From the NCBI GenBank assembly GCA_003164715.1, contig PLTZ01000078.1:32545-96544 (forward strand): a stretch of DNA of 64,000 bases. Reading direction: 5' to 3'. The translations under genes were made by a program, and so were the position numbers. The stretch comes from Opitutaceae bacterium. Lineage in GTDB: Bacteria > Verrucomicrobiota > Verrucomicrobiia > Opitutales > Opitutaceae. Below the pieces are notes generated by a model. That model was not told where the DNA came from. It did no database searches and saw only the letters and a program-made list of their open reading frames with translations. Below, one piece after another: positions 40,312 to 48,984 of the stretch. Position 1 is the stretch's first letter. Each line of letters begins with the position of its first letter.

Positions 40312-40348
40312 AAAGGACTTTGCTCATCCAGGTGGCAGAGTCCTTTTT
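40312..40348 (+). terminator. Hairpin with U-rich tail in the leader of the FadL-type gene
   Basis: AAAGGACT at 40312-40319 pairs with AGTCCTTT at 40339-40346, leaving a 19-base loop and a run of five T at 40344-40348. Such a structure 64 bases before the start codon looks like an attenuator or the end of a small transcript. A second perfect hairpin (TGGCCG-CGAA-CGGCCA) lies upstream at 40242-40257. Confidence 0.45.
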
Positions 40349-40411
40349 CCTGATGCCGCCGCGGCACAGGGACAGACAGGTTTTCGTCCGCCATCCCAAC
40401 CCCAACACCCC

Positions 40412-41740
40412 GTGAAGACCCACAAAAACTACCTCCTCCAGGCCGCGTTCCTAGCCGCCGCCTGCGCCGTATTCAACACACCTGCGCTGGCGACGGACGG
40501 CTATTTCGTCCAGGGCTTTGGCGCCGTGAATTCCTCGCTCGGCGGCGCGGCCACCGCGGGCAACGATGAGGACCTGATCGGCAGCATCTACAAGAACCCC
40601 GCGAACGCCGTCCTGTTCGCCGATCGTACGGCCTCGGTCGCCTTCGGCGACATCATCCCGAGCGTGCGGATCGACAGCTCCGTCGCCGGGCTCGGCATGA
40701 ACGGCACCTCGAACTCGACCGTCAACGGCGTGCCCTACGCGTCCCTCATGGCGAGCTGGAAGGGCTCGAGCCCTGACACGGCCTGGTTCGCAGGCGTGGT
40801 CAGCGAGGCCGGCCTTAGCTTCCATGCGGCGACCTCCGCCACGAACCCGATCTTCTTCCCGCAGGCCGGCGCCGCGGGCAACCCCTTCGGCGGCCAGTTC
40901 GGGGGCTTCGGCGACGTCCGCTCGAGCCTCTACGTCATCCGCCTGCCGCTTGGGTTTGCCGCCTCAAACCCAGGCGGGTGGTCCTGGGGCGTCGAGCTCG
41001 CGCCCTCGATCGGAAGGAACCTCTTCACCCCGGCAGCCTTCGCGGCTCCGGCCCTCGGCACCAACGGGGCCCCCGCCTACGCCACGGTCCAGCAGCAGGA
41101 CATCCAGCTCGGCATGGGCGCCCAGGGCGGCCTTCGCTGGCAGGCCGACAAGGACTTCTCGGTCGGCATCTCGCTTTCCTCCCCCACGTGGTTCCACACG
41201 TATTCCTGGGACGTCTCCGTTCCCACGGGCGGCACTCGCACCGTCACCTTCCGGATGGACCGCCCGCTGACGGCCCAGGTCGGGTTTAACTACGCCATCG
41301 CGCAGTCCACTCACCTCGTCGCCGACCTCGGCTACATCGCCTACGCCTCGACGCCCGGCTTCGACAACAGCGGCTTCCGCGCCAACGGCTCGATCGCCGG
41401 CCTCGGCTGGAACGATTCCTACACGTTCGAGGTCGGCATCCAGCAGGCGGTAAACTCGAATTTCGTCATCCGCGCCGGATACAACTACTGCTCGGATCCC
41501 ATCCCGGACAACATGACCTTCTACAACGTCGGTTCCCCGCTCCACCTGGCGCATCACCTCTCGATCGGAGGCTCGTTCATCGTGGCGCCGAACATGACGA
41601 TCGACGTCTCGTACACGCGGGGCCTCTCCCACAGCCAGTCGAGCTCCTGGTACACGCCGTACGGGGCCGTACCGGGGACGAGCCTCACGTCGGAGATTTC
41701 CGGCAACGAGTTCGCGGTCGGCACCACGTTCCGGTTCTAA
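40412..41740 (+). CDS. FadL/OmpP1/TodX-type outer membrane transporter
   Basis: 442 residues from a GTG start. Signal peptide at about 1-27 (LLQAAFLAAACAVFNTPALA). The mature protein begins with the family N-terminal hatch DGYFVQGFGAVNSSLGGAATAGNDED, including the NPA motif in YKNPANAVLF, and continues as alternating amphipathic beta strands to a C-terminal phenylalanine (GTTFRF), typical of outer membrane beta barrels. FadL-type proteins pass hydrophobic compounds such as fatty acids across the outer membrane. Confidence 0.9.
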   Translation: MKTHKNYLLQAAFLAAACAVFNTPALATDGYFVQGFGAVNSSLGGAATAGNDEDLIGSIYKNPANAVLFADRTASVAFGDIIPSVRIDSSVAGLGMNGTSNSTVNGVPYASLMASWKGSSPDTAWFAGVVSEAGLSFHAATSATNPIFFPQAGAAGNPFGGQFGGFGDVRSSLYVIRLPLGFAASNPGGWSWGVELAPSIGRNLFTPAAFAAPALGTNGAPAYATVQQQDIQLGMGAQGGLRWQADKDFSVGISLSSPTWFHTYSWDVSVPTGGTRTVTFRMDRPLTAQVGFNYAIAQSTHLVADLGYIAYASTPGFDNSGFRANGSIAGLGWNDSYTFEVGIQQAVNSNFVIRAGYNYCSDPIPDNMTFYNVGSPLHLAHHLSIGGSFIVAPNMTIDVSYTRGLSHSQSSSWYTPYGAVPGTSLTSEISGNEFAVGTTFRF

Positions 41741-41858
41741 ACAGCAGTTCGAACGCGGGGGTGGGCTGGCCGGCCGGCGCTCTCCTTGCCGCCCCTGCCT
41801 TCCGGCCTTCGCCGCGGAGGCGGGGGCGTCCGTTCCGCCGCGTCGGCCGCGCGGGCGG

Positions 41859-43997
41859 TCAGCGGGGCAAAACCGTGAAGTCCCGCAGGCTGCGCACATC
41901 GCCCGCGGGCGTCCCCACGAGCACCGCCTCGACCTGGCAGGGCCCCGGTTCCCGGGGCAGCTGCACGGTGGCCTCGACCTCCGCCCGCCCGAGCGCGGGA
42001 ACCGCCGCGCGCTTCTCCTGCTCCCCAATGGGAACCCCGTCCCTGAGCAGCCGCACCCGGACCGCGCCGCTCCAGTCCTGGTAGAGGTCGTTGACCACGG
42101 CGATTCTGAATGCGTGCGCGCTTCCGGCCTCATAGGTTTCCGCCCATGCGTCGACCATGACGCCGACGGGTGCAAACGCGTCCCGCACGTAGCTTAGGAA
42201 CTCGGGCTCCCACGCGAGCGTCGCGACGTCGAGCCAATGGTCGCTGGTCTGACCGTTGGGCCGCGAATAGCCAAGCGAGGTGAAGTGCATCACCGCGGCG
42301 GCCTGCCTGTGGCTGCGCCAGAATTCCGTCTCCGCCGCCAAGGTGCGGGCGTAGAGGTGGCGCCGACCGGCCGTCGTAGACTCCGGGCCGAGGAGGTTCG
42401 TGTACAGCTCCCGGGTGAGCGTCGTGGGGGAACCGTCCCGGTTCAGCCACAGCCAGCCGTACTCGTTGATGACCACAGGGGAGTCTCCGGGGTTGCGCAG
42501 CTCGTTGCCCTGGGGAATGACCGCCTCCCTGGCGAGATCCGAAAGCCGGTACTTCGGGTTGTTGAAGTGGTAGGGATGGGACTCGAAGGCGTCGCCCGGC
42601 ACGCGCGGCGTCGCATAGCTGTTGCTCCAGGGTCGCCCCGAGAGGTCCATGCCGCGCACCCGCTGGACGGCGACGGCGGTCTCGGTCGAGGCCGTCTCGT
42701 TGCTCGCGTCCCAGATGACCGCGCAGGGGTGGTTCCAACGCTCCCGCATCCATTCCGAGTACTCGACGGCAAGCTCTGCACTCCCGAGCGCCTTCGTCGG
42801 CTTCGACCAGCCGGTGCCCCCGTACCAGATCGGGAATTCATCCTCGATCAGGAGGCCCTCCTCGTCGGCGATCCGGTACCATGCCTCGGGCGGGAAGCCG
42901 ATGCAGTAGCGCAGGCAGTTCCAGTGCATCTCCTTCATCCGCTGGTGGAAGAGGCGCACCCAGTCGGCATTCCATGGCAGGTCCCCGCATGCCGTGTCCT
43001 CAAAAAAGCGGTAGAGCGTGACGTTACTTCCGCGCATGAAGTACGGCTTGCCGTTCAGGACCGCGGTCCGGGTCGCGGGGTCGAACCGGAAGGTCCTCAT
43101 GCCAAACTCCGTCTCCATCCGGTCGGCGCCGCTGTCGGCCTCGATCCGGTAGAGGAACGGATCCTCCGGCGACCAGAGGTGGCAGCCGGCAATCGCAATC
43201 CGCACGTCCGCCCGGCCCTCCCCGCCACCCGGCAGAGCCACGGGATCGCTGGTCGCCGCGCCGACCACCTTGCCCGACCGCGCCTCGCGCACGGTGAAAC
43301 GCAGCGTGATCACCGCGTCGCCGCCCGCGTTCCGGACCTGCGCCTCGACGCGAGCGGAGCCGCTCCCGATGTCCGGTGCCACCTGCAGGTTCACGAGGTT
43401 AGGCGTGCCGGAGAGGATCAGCTCGACCGAGTCGAAGATGCCCGGGATGTAGCGCGTCTTTTCGAAGTCGAACCCGTCGGGGACGTCCGGAGGCAGCGCG
43501 TCGCGGTCCGCGCCCACCCGGACAAGGATCTCATTTGGGCCCGTCCTCAGGGCACCCCGGACGTCGAAATAGCCCGGGGTGAAGCACGGCAGGTGGTCGC
43601 CGACGGTCTGCCCGTTCAGTATCACCCGCACCCCGAACATGGCCTTGCCGATCTTCAGGATCGCGACCGCGGGCAGCGGCCCGTCGCAGAGAAACGTGCG
43701 CCGGTACCAGAAGGCGTCGCGCCGGGGGTCCTTGCGCGGGTTCCCCTTGCCCTCCCCGTTCTCAAGGCCTGGCTCCGCGAAGGCCGGCCGCGCAAGGCAG
43801 ACAAGTCCCGGCACGGGAACCGTGCGGCCGAAATCCGCCGGGACCTGATCCAGGCGGCCCTCGGCTATCGTCCAGGCGCCGTCCAGGGAAATCACGCGGC
43901 GGCCGCCCTCGGCGGCGGCCGCGCGGGCAGCAAGGAGGAGCGCGCACGCGGCAATGAGTGTGCAGGCCCTCGAAAATGTCGGTAACGTGGCTTTCAT
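41859..43997 (-). CDS. Glycoside hydrolase family 2 protein (beta-galactosidase/glucuronidase-like)
   Basis: 712 residues from ATG 43997 (MKATLPTFSRACTLIAACALLLAARAAA, a Sec signal). Jelly-roll sugar-binding domain (WYRRTF, GKAMFGVRVILNGQ), immunoglobulin-like domain, then a TIM barrel with GSNVTLYRFFED, the acid/base Glu in VIWDASNET (about 431) and a probable nucleophile Glu in VVINEYGWLW (about 512). A C-terminal beta domain follows. Acts on beta-linked sugars in the periplasm or outside; exact specificity is unknown. Convergent with the FadL-type gene. Confidence 0.88.
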   Translation of the reverse strand: MKATLPTFSRACTLIAACALLLAARAAAAEGGRRVISLDGAWTIAEGRLDQVPADFGRTVPVPGLVCLARPAFAEPGLENGEGKGNPRKDPRRDAFWYRRTFLCDGPLPAVAILKIGKAMFGVRVILNGQTVGDHLPCFTPGYFDVRGALRTGPNEILVRVGADRDALPPDVPDGFDFEKTRYIPGIFDSVELILSGTPNLVNLQVAPDIGSGSARVEAQVRNAGGDAVITLRFTVREARSGKVVGAATSDPVALPGGGEGRADVRIAIAGCHLWSPEDPFLYRIEADSGADRMETEFGMRTFRFDPATRTAVLNGKPYFMRGSNVTLYRFFEDTACGDLPWNADWVRLFHQRMKEMHWNCLRYCIGFPPEAWYRIADEEGLLIEDEFPIWYGGTGWSKPTKALGSAELAVEYSEWMRERWNHPCAVIWDASNETASTETAVAVQRVRGMDLSGRPWSNSYATPRVPGDAFESHPYHFNNPKYRLSDLAREAVIPQGNELRNPGDSPVVINEYGWLWLNRDGSPTTLTRELYTNLLGPESTTAGRRHLYARTLAAETEFWRSHRQAAAVMHFTSLGYSRPNGQTSDHWLDVATLAWEPEFLSYVRDAFAPVGVMVDAWAETYEAGSAHAFRIAVVNDLYQDWSGAVRVRLLRDGVPIGEQEKRAAVPALGRAEVEATVQLPREPGPCQVEAVLVGTPAGDVRSLRDFTVLPR

Positions 43998-44313
43998 GCG
44001 AGTGAGGGGGCGATGGGCGCCGCGCTCATGAAGCGGCCCTCCTGAGGGTCGGGATCTCCCCCTCGTCATGGATCGTCGGAGCCGGCGGCTGCGTCCTTAG
44101 CTGGGCGACGACTGAGGCGATCGGGTTCACGTGGACAGGACGGATCGGGCCGGCCGGCCGGCCCCCCGGGGAACTACCTGAATCGCGTTGGTTCGTTCGG
44201 CCATTACAGCGACGGTGATGAGGACGAGACGGTAAGCCTGGGCAGCCTGCCCGAACGAGCCCAAAGCACGGTCCCCGCCGCACGTGCGGGCGGATGCGGC
44301 ACCGCCGCGTGGA

Positions 44314-44583
44314 TCAGATGTAGCCCTCGTCCCGGTTCCAGATGTCGCCGTCCAGCCGGCTCGAGTGATAGCTGCAGTTTGGGAACGCCTTCTCGAGGTA
44401 CTCGCAAAGCTGCTCCGGAGGCTCTCCCAGGCTGAGGCCCACGCGGCTGGCGATCGACCAAAGGGTCTCCATCTCCCGGTTGCCGGCCACCGCCCAGGCC
44501 TCCTCCGGCGAATAGAGCATGCCGCGTCCCTGGGCGACAAGGACCTCCCGCTTGGCTTCTATGATGGCTTGGACGGAGAGCAC
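44314..44583 (-). CDS. Small hypothetical protein
   Basis: 89 residues from a GTG start: LSVQAIIEAKREVLVAQGRGMLYSPEEAWAVAG, then LWSIASRVGLSLGEPPEQLCEYLEKAFPNCSYHSSRLDGDIWNRDEGYI. The balanced composition with Trp, Tyr and Cys suggests a real gene, but no family is recognised and no clear ribosome binding site is seen. It may be the remnant of a longer gene. Confidence 0.45.
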   Translation of the reverse strand: MLSVQAIIEAKREVLVAQGRGMLYSPEEAWAVAGNREMETLWSIASRVGLSLGEPPEQLCEYLEKAFPNCSYHSSRLDGDIWNRDEGYI

Positions 44584-44904
44584 GAGGATGACGGATTGGA
44601 CATACCACCCTTAATCATCGGCTTTGAACGGCCGTGCCTTGAGCCCTCAGTCGGCCGCCGTTTGCGCATCCGCAAGCCCTTCGGCCGCAAGGGCAAGGAG
44701 GGCGACACCCCCCCAAGGCGGGTACCCCGAGGGCTTCGGCGCCCCGGGAAGGGGTGGCTGGCCCGGAAATCCGACGGAGCAAAAGGCGCGGCCCAAGGCG
44801 TAACCCCTCCCGGACCGGGGGGCGCAAGGCGGAGCTTCACACATGCAACAAAATGGTTGCCTTTCACAAGACCCCGCCTGATCATGCAACTCAAAGGTTG
44901 CATT
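44584..44904. other. Intergenic region with tandem operators
   Basis: 321 bases between the small leftward gene and the SRPBCC gene. The first 250 bases are GC-rich with no recognisable gene. The last 65 bases hold two copies of a palindrome described separately. Confidence 0.5.
44843..44903 (+). promoter_or_regulatory. Two tandem palindromic operators upstream of the first SRPBCC-ArsR pair
   Basis: Site 2 is perfect: ATGCAAC (44884-44890), six bases, GTTGCAT (44897-44903), ending one base before the ATG at 44905. Site 1 has ATGCAAC (44843-44849), six bases, GTTGCCT (44856-44862), one mismatch. The copies are 41 bp apart, close to four helical turns. The ArsR-type repressor encoded by the second gene of this pair is the obvious ligand, which would block initiation and repress both genes. 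Confidence 0.7.
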
Positions 44905-45360
44905 ATGAAGACTGACCACATAGAAAAATGCCTGACCCTCAAGGCGCCCGTCTCGCGGGTGTGGCGCGCGCTCACGGACCACGTGGAGTTCGGCCAATGG
45001 TTCCACGCGAAACTCGACGGCCCCTTCGTCCCCGGCAGGGTGATCCGGGCGCGGATCACCTACCCGGGATTCGAGCACTACAAATGGGAGGCCATCGTGC
45101 AGAAGATGGAGCCTGAACGGCTGTTCTCGTTTACCTGGCATCCCTACGCGATCGACAGCGGCGTCGATTATTCCAAGGAGACCCCCACCCTTGTGGAGTT
45201 TCACCTGGAGAAGGCCGCGGGCGGCACGCTGCTTTCCCTCAGGGAGTCCGGGTTCGAAAAGATTCCCGCGGGAAGGCGGCCCGAGGCCTTCCGGATGAAC
45301 AGCCGCGGCTGGCGGGAGCAGTTGAGGAACATTAAGCACTATGTCACTGAGGCAACCTGA
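44905..45360 (+). CDS. SRPBCC (AHSA1/START-like) domain protein
   Basis: 151 residues from ATG 44905, preceded by AAAGG. Opens CLTLKAPVSRVWRALTDHVEFGQWFHAKLDGPFVPG, the first strand and helices of the helix-grip fold, and ends GGTLLSLRESGFEKIP and NSRGWREQLRNIKHYV, typical of AHSA1-like proteins. Such proteins bind hydrophobic ligands in a deep pocket and are often paired with ArsR regulators. It overlaps the downstream ArsR gene by 20 bases. Confidence 0.9.
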   Translation: MKTDHIEKCLTLKAPVSRVWRALTDHVEFGQWFHAKLDGPFVPGRVIRARITYPGFEHYKWEAIVQKMEPERLFSFTWHPYAIDSGVDYSKETPTLVEFHLEKAAGGTLLSLRESGFEKIPAGRRPEAFRMNSRGWREQLRNIKHYVTEAT

Positions 45361-45706
45361 CGCGCACCCGGGACGCGCCGGTGTCTTCGCCGCGCTCGGC
45401 GACGAGACGCGCCTGCGGCTGGTGGGCAGACTCTGCCAGGGCGAGCCCCTCTCAATCTCCGACCTGTCAAGGGGCTCGCGACTGACGCGGCAGGCCGTCA
45501 CCAAGCACCTCAGGGTCCTTGAGAAGGTCCGGCTCGTGCGCGCGGCTCGCCGCGGGCGGAAGATGCTGTTCAGGTTCACACCCCGGCCGATCGAGGATGC
45601 CATGGGGTACCTTGAGCACGTGTCTCGCCAGTGGGACCGGACATTGGCGCGCCTGAAATCGTTGGTTGAATCGGTCGAGTCAAGCGACGCGCCGGAGCCG
45701 AGGTGA
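45341..45706 (+). CDS. ArsR-type winged-helix transcriptional regulator
   Basis: 121 residues. FAALGDETRLRLVGRLCQGEPLSISDLSRGSRLTRQAVTKHLRVLEKVRLV is the ArsR helix-turn-helix with the recognition helix TRQAVTKHLRVLE. No Cys metal-binding motif in the recognition region, so not a metal sensor. The first residues overlap the SRPBCC gene, which means the pair is translationally coupled. Probably represses its own operon at the two palindromes near 44.85 kb. Confidence 0.92.
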   Translation: MSLRQPDAHPGRAGVFAALGDETRLRLVGRLCQGEPLSISDLSRGSRLTRQAVTKHLRVLEKVRLVRAARRGRKMLFRFTPRPIEDAMGYLEHVSRQWDRTLARLKSLVESVESSDAPEPR

Positions 45707-46070
45707 CGCGCCGGGATCCCCGCATCCGGCCGGTGCGAAGCTTTCCCGTTTCCTGCGGACTGCAGCACGAAACGCCTGCGGGCCTCGTCCCAAAAAAGGG
45801 AATCCATCATCCCATTTCCGACGCAGCTCCATCTCACGAAATGCCTGTCAGTTTCGTAAGCCACAGCGCAAAAGGACGATAGATAATGCCACATCCCTTG
45901 GAACGCGGAATGCTATTTCTGTTCTCAGGCCGTCGTCCCAGGCGCCCGATCCGCCCGTTGAAGCCTGCAACACCCCATTGCCTCGTCCCCCATTTCCACC
46001 GTTTCCCGGTTGACGGTTCCGCCCACGTGCGGTGGCCCCATCCGCGCCAACCCTGAACAAGCAAGTCCCC
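45707..46070. other. Intergenic region carrying repeat copy A
   Basis: 364 bases without a supportable gene. Its middle (45759-45917) is the most diverged of three related repeats in this window, described separately. No promoter or terminator is evident. Confidence 0.5.
45759..45917 (+). repeat. Dispersed repeat, copy A (diverged)
   Basis: Aligned with copies B and C by three anchor blocks at identical spacing: TCCC-N6-GGGA at 45788, GTTTCGTAAG at +63 and TTGGAAC at +110, then ATGCT at +122. A hand count over 130 aligned bases gives about 50% identity to copy C without gaps. It follows the first ArsR gene and precedes a pentapeptide-repeat gene and an ADOP permease gene. Confidence 0.6.
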
Positions 46071-46463
46071 ATGGATCCCATCATCCCCAGCGGCAACCCC
46101 CTCGCGGCACATGCAGACATCTCCGGTCCCGAGTCTCACGACGTGAACCTGTCGGGTGCCGTGTTTGACAACGTCAACCTCAGCCATGCGCGCCTCCACA
46201 ACGTCAACCTGAGCGAAGCAACCGTCTCGGCGGCGAACCTAGGCGGCGCCGTGTTCAGGCACATCGGCCCCCCGCTCGACAAGGACGGCGGCCAGCAGCG
46301 CCAGAAGCCGGTCACCTTCGAGGAGGCGACGCTCTGCGGCAGCACGTTCAGGAGGGTGGACCTGTCGGACGTGCGGATCATCGACTGCAACATCCAGGGC
46401 CTGTCGATCGACGGCATCCCCATCGCGAAGTTCCTGAAGGTCTATCGGCTCAGGATGCAGTAG
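46071..46463 (+). CDS. Pentapeptide repeat protein
   Basis: 130 residues from ATG 46071; an in-frame GTG at 46032 would add 13. Central repeats with the A(D/N)LxX rhythm: VNLSGAVFDNVNLSHARLHNVNLSEATVSAANLGGAVF, an insert, then VTFEEATLCGSTFRRVDLSDVRIIDCNIQGLSIDGIPI. These fold as a short right-handed quadrilateral helix. Some family members mimic DNA or bind gyrase, but the role here is unknown. Confidence 0.85.
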   Translation: MDPIIPSGNPLAAHADISGPESHDVNLSGAVFDNVNLSHARLHNVNLSEATVSAANLGGAVFRHIGPPLDKDGGQQRQKPVTFEEATLCGSTFRRVDLSDVRIIDCNIQGLSIDGIPIAKFLKVYRLRMQ

Positions 46464-46485
46464 CTCGGCACCCGCCCTTCCGCCC

Positions 46486-48894
46486 ATGCTCTCCGACATC
46501 AGATTCGCCCTGCGCCAACTCGCGAGGTCCCCCGGATTCACGGGTGTCGCGCTTCTCACGCTCGCTCTCGGGATCGGCCTGAACACGGCGATGTTCAACA
46601 TCGTGAATTCGGTCGTCCTGCAGCCGCTCAGGTTTCCGGACAGCCAGAACCTCTTCCGGCTGATCCGCACCTCGGACCAGCTGCAGGCCCAGGGGAACCG
46701 GCCGGGTGATTTTGTCGAGATCGCGCGCCAGAGCTCGGACTTCGCCCGCGTCGTCTGCTGCCGGCCATGGAGCTTCACCCTTGCCGAGCCGGGCCGCTCT
46801 GCCGAGGTGCTTGGGTCGCTCCGGGCGTCGGCCGGCTATTTCAGCGTCCTCGGCGCGGGTATGGCGCTCGGCCGCGAGTTCACCCCAGAGGAGGACATGC
46901 CCGGCCGCGACCAGGTGGTCATCCTTAGCCGCGCCTTCTGGCTGGCGCATTTCGGGGGCGACCCGGGCGTCATCGGACGCACCCTGAGGCTCGACGGGCA
47001 GTCAAACCAGATCATCGGGGTGGCGCCCGCGATTGCCGACGATCCCAGGACCCTCAATTCGCCCGAGATCTACCGGCCGCTCGCGCTCACCGCGGACGAG
47101 ATCGCGAGCCTTGAGGACCACGCGTACGACATGATCGGGCGCTTCCTTCCCGGCGTCACCGCTGCGCACGCCGAGACGCGTCTCGACGCGATCGCCGCGG
47201 GCCTGGCCAAGAGCGAGCCGAAGGAGTACGCGGGTCGGAGCCTGCGCGCGGTGTCGCTCAAGCCCGTGCTGCTGGGCGCCAGCCGGCAGATCATCTTCAT
47301 GCTCATCGGCCTATCCGGCTTCGTCCTGCTCATCGCGTGCGCGAACCTGGCCAACCTGCTTCTGACGCGCGCGATAGCCCAGGCCAGGGAATTCGCCATC
47401 CGCGGAGCCCTGGGAGCCTCAAACATGCAGCTGATCCGGCCGCTCATCGCGGAATGCAGCATCCTGGCCTGCGCCGGCGGCGCGCTCGGCGTCCTGGTCT
47501 CCGCGTGGACGGACGACTGGCTCGCCCGCGAGCTCAGCTCCAGCGGCACGACGCTCGAATTCGTGCTGGACTGGAGGCTCCTGCTATTCGCATGCGGCGC
47601 TTCGCTCGCCACGAGCCTCTTCTTCGGAGTCGCGCCGGCCTGGGTGACGTCGCGCGTGCGCGTCAGTGACACCCTGAAGAGCGGTGCCCGTGGGTCGACC
47701 GGGGATCCCTCGCAGAATCGGTTCCGACAGGTGCTGGTGGCATGCCAGTTTGCCCTGGCCCTCATCCTCATCTCGGGCGCCCTCTTCTTCGCGCGGGGCC
47801 TCAACAAGCTCCTCCACCGCGAATCCGGCTGGAAGCCGGCGACGGTGCTGCGGGGCGTCCTTGCGATGCCGTCGGGCCGTTATCCGGACAACAGGCGGAT
47901 GATGCTCTTCTATGACCGCGTGCAGGAGCGCGTCGCTGCCCTGCCCGGCGTGGCGGCGGTGGCCATAAGCCACGAGGTGCCCGCCTTCGGCTTTCCGTCG
48001 GGCCGCGCGTTCGTCGTGCAGGGCCAGCCGCCGCCGGCCCAGGGCAGCGAGCCCGGCGCCCCGATCAACGGCGTGACCCCGGGCTATTTCAACGCGATCG
48101 GCACGCGCCTCCTGGGCGGTCGCGACTTCAACGCTTCCGACAGGAGCGACTCGCCCCGCGTCATGATCATCAATGAAGCCATGGCGCGCACGCTGTTCCC
48201 GGGGACGAGCGCAATCGGCCACCGCATGGCCTTCTTCGACGAGAAGCAGCCCGAATGGATGGAGGTTGTCGGAGTCTCAGAGGACGTGCAGTTCCTGAAC
48301 CTTGGCAGCGGGCCAACGTTCCAGGTCTACGTCCCCATGTCCCAGGCGACATGGAGTTATGTCACGCTGGTCGTCCGGTCGGACGCTCCCCTTTCGACCC
48401 TTACCGAACCGATTCGGCGTGCCGTGGGCGAACTGGACCCTGACATGGCGGTCAAGGAGCTGATGCCCGTGCGCGAGTACATCCACCAGAACCTGCAGAA
48501 CATTGAGGCCATCAACCATCTGCTGGTCGGGTTTGCGTTGCTCGGGCTGTTCCTGGCGGCCGTCGGCATCTACGGGGTGATCGCGCGCATCGTCGCGCTG
48601 CGCACCAACGAGATCGGCATACGGATAGCCCTCGGAGCGCAGGTCAGGCAGGTCGCCCTCCTCATCCTTGGGGCCGGGATGCGGATGGTCGCCGCCGGCG
48701 CGGCGCTCGGCCTGCTCGGGGCCGTGGGCCTCGTTCGCTTCCTTGAAAGCGCGACGCCAGGACTCACCGCCAGCGACGCCGGGGCCGTGATCGGCGCAAC
48801 CGCCGTGCTGATCGCCGTCGCCCTGGTTGCGTGCTGGCTGCCGGCCCGCCGCGCGGCCAGGGTCGATCCGATTGTCGCCCTTCGCTCGGAGTAG
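46486..48894 (+). CDS. ADOP-type orphan permease (MacB/FtsX family)
   Basis: 802 residues. Starts SDIRFALRQLARSPGFTGVALLTLALGIGLNTAMF, the ADOP hallmark, then MacB-like periplasmic core 1 (about 50-260), an FtsX domain (three to four helices, about 275-420, with FVLLIACANLANLLLTRAIAQAREFAIRGALGAS), a linking helix, core 2 (about 440-650) and a second FtsX domain (about 670-790) ending LPARRAARVDPIVALRSE. These double permeases usually have no ATPase gene beside them, as here. Function unknown; perhaps efflux or stress signalling. Confidence 0.92.
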   Translation: MLSDIRFALRQLARSPGFTGVALLTLALGIGLNTAMFNIVNSVVLQPLRFPDSQNLFRLIRTSDQLQAQGNRPGDFVEIARQSSDFARVVCCRPWSFTLAEPGRSAEVLGSLRASAGYFSVLGAGMALGREFTPEEDMPGRDQVVILSRAFWLAHFGGDPGVIGRTLRLDGQSNQIIGVAPAIADDPRTLNSPEIYRPLALTADEIASLEDHAYDMIGRFLPGVTAAHAETRLDAIAAGLAKSEPKEYAGRSLRAVSLKPVLLGASRQIIFMLIGLSGFVLLIACANLANLLLTRAIAQAREFAIRGALGASNMQLIRPLIAECSILACAGGALGVLVSAWTDDWLARELSSSGTTLEFVLDWRLLLFACGASLATSLFFGVAPAWVTSRVRVSDTLKSGARGSTGDPSQNRFRQVLVACQFALALILISGALFFARGLNKLLHRESGWKPATVLRGVLAMPSGRYPDNRRMMLFYDRVQERVAALPGVAAVAISHEVPAFGFPSGRAFVVQGQPPPAQGSEPGAPINGVTPGYFNAIGTRLLGGRDFNASDRSDSPRVMIINEAMARTLFPGTSAIGHRMAFFDEKQPEWMEVVGVSEDVQFLNLGSGPTFQVYVPMSQATWSYVTLVVRSDAPLSTLTEPIRRAVGELDPDMAVKELMPVREYIHQNLQNIEAINHLLVGFALLGLFLAAVGIYGVIARIVALRTNEIGIRIALGAQVRQVALLILGAGMRMVAAGAALGLLGAVGLVRFLESATPGLTASDAGAVIGATAVLIAVALVACWLPARRAARVDPIVALRSE

Positions 48895-48984
48895 CGGGGG
48901 GCGGAGCGCCGCCACGCTCCGCAGGGATGAAATTGCGCCAAACATCCCCTTGTGCGGGCGCAGATCCGGGACAACACTGCCGGC

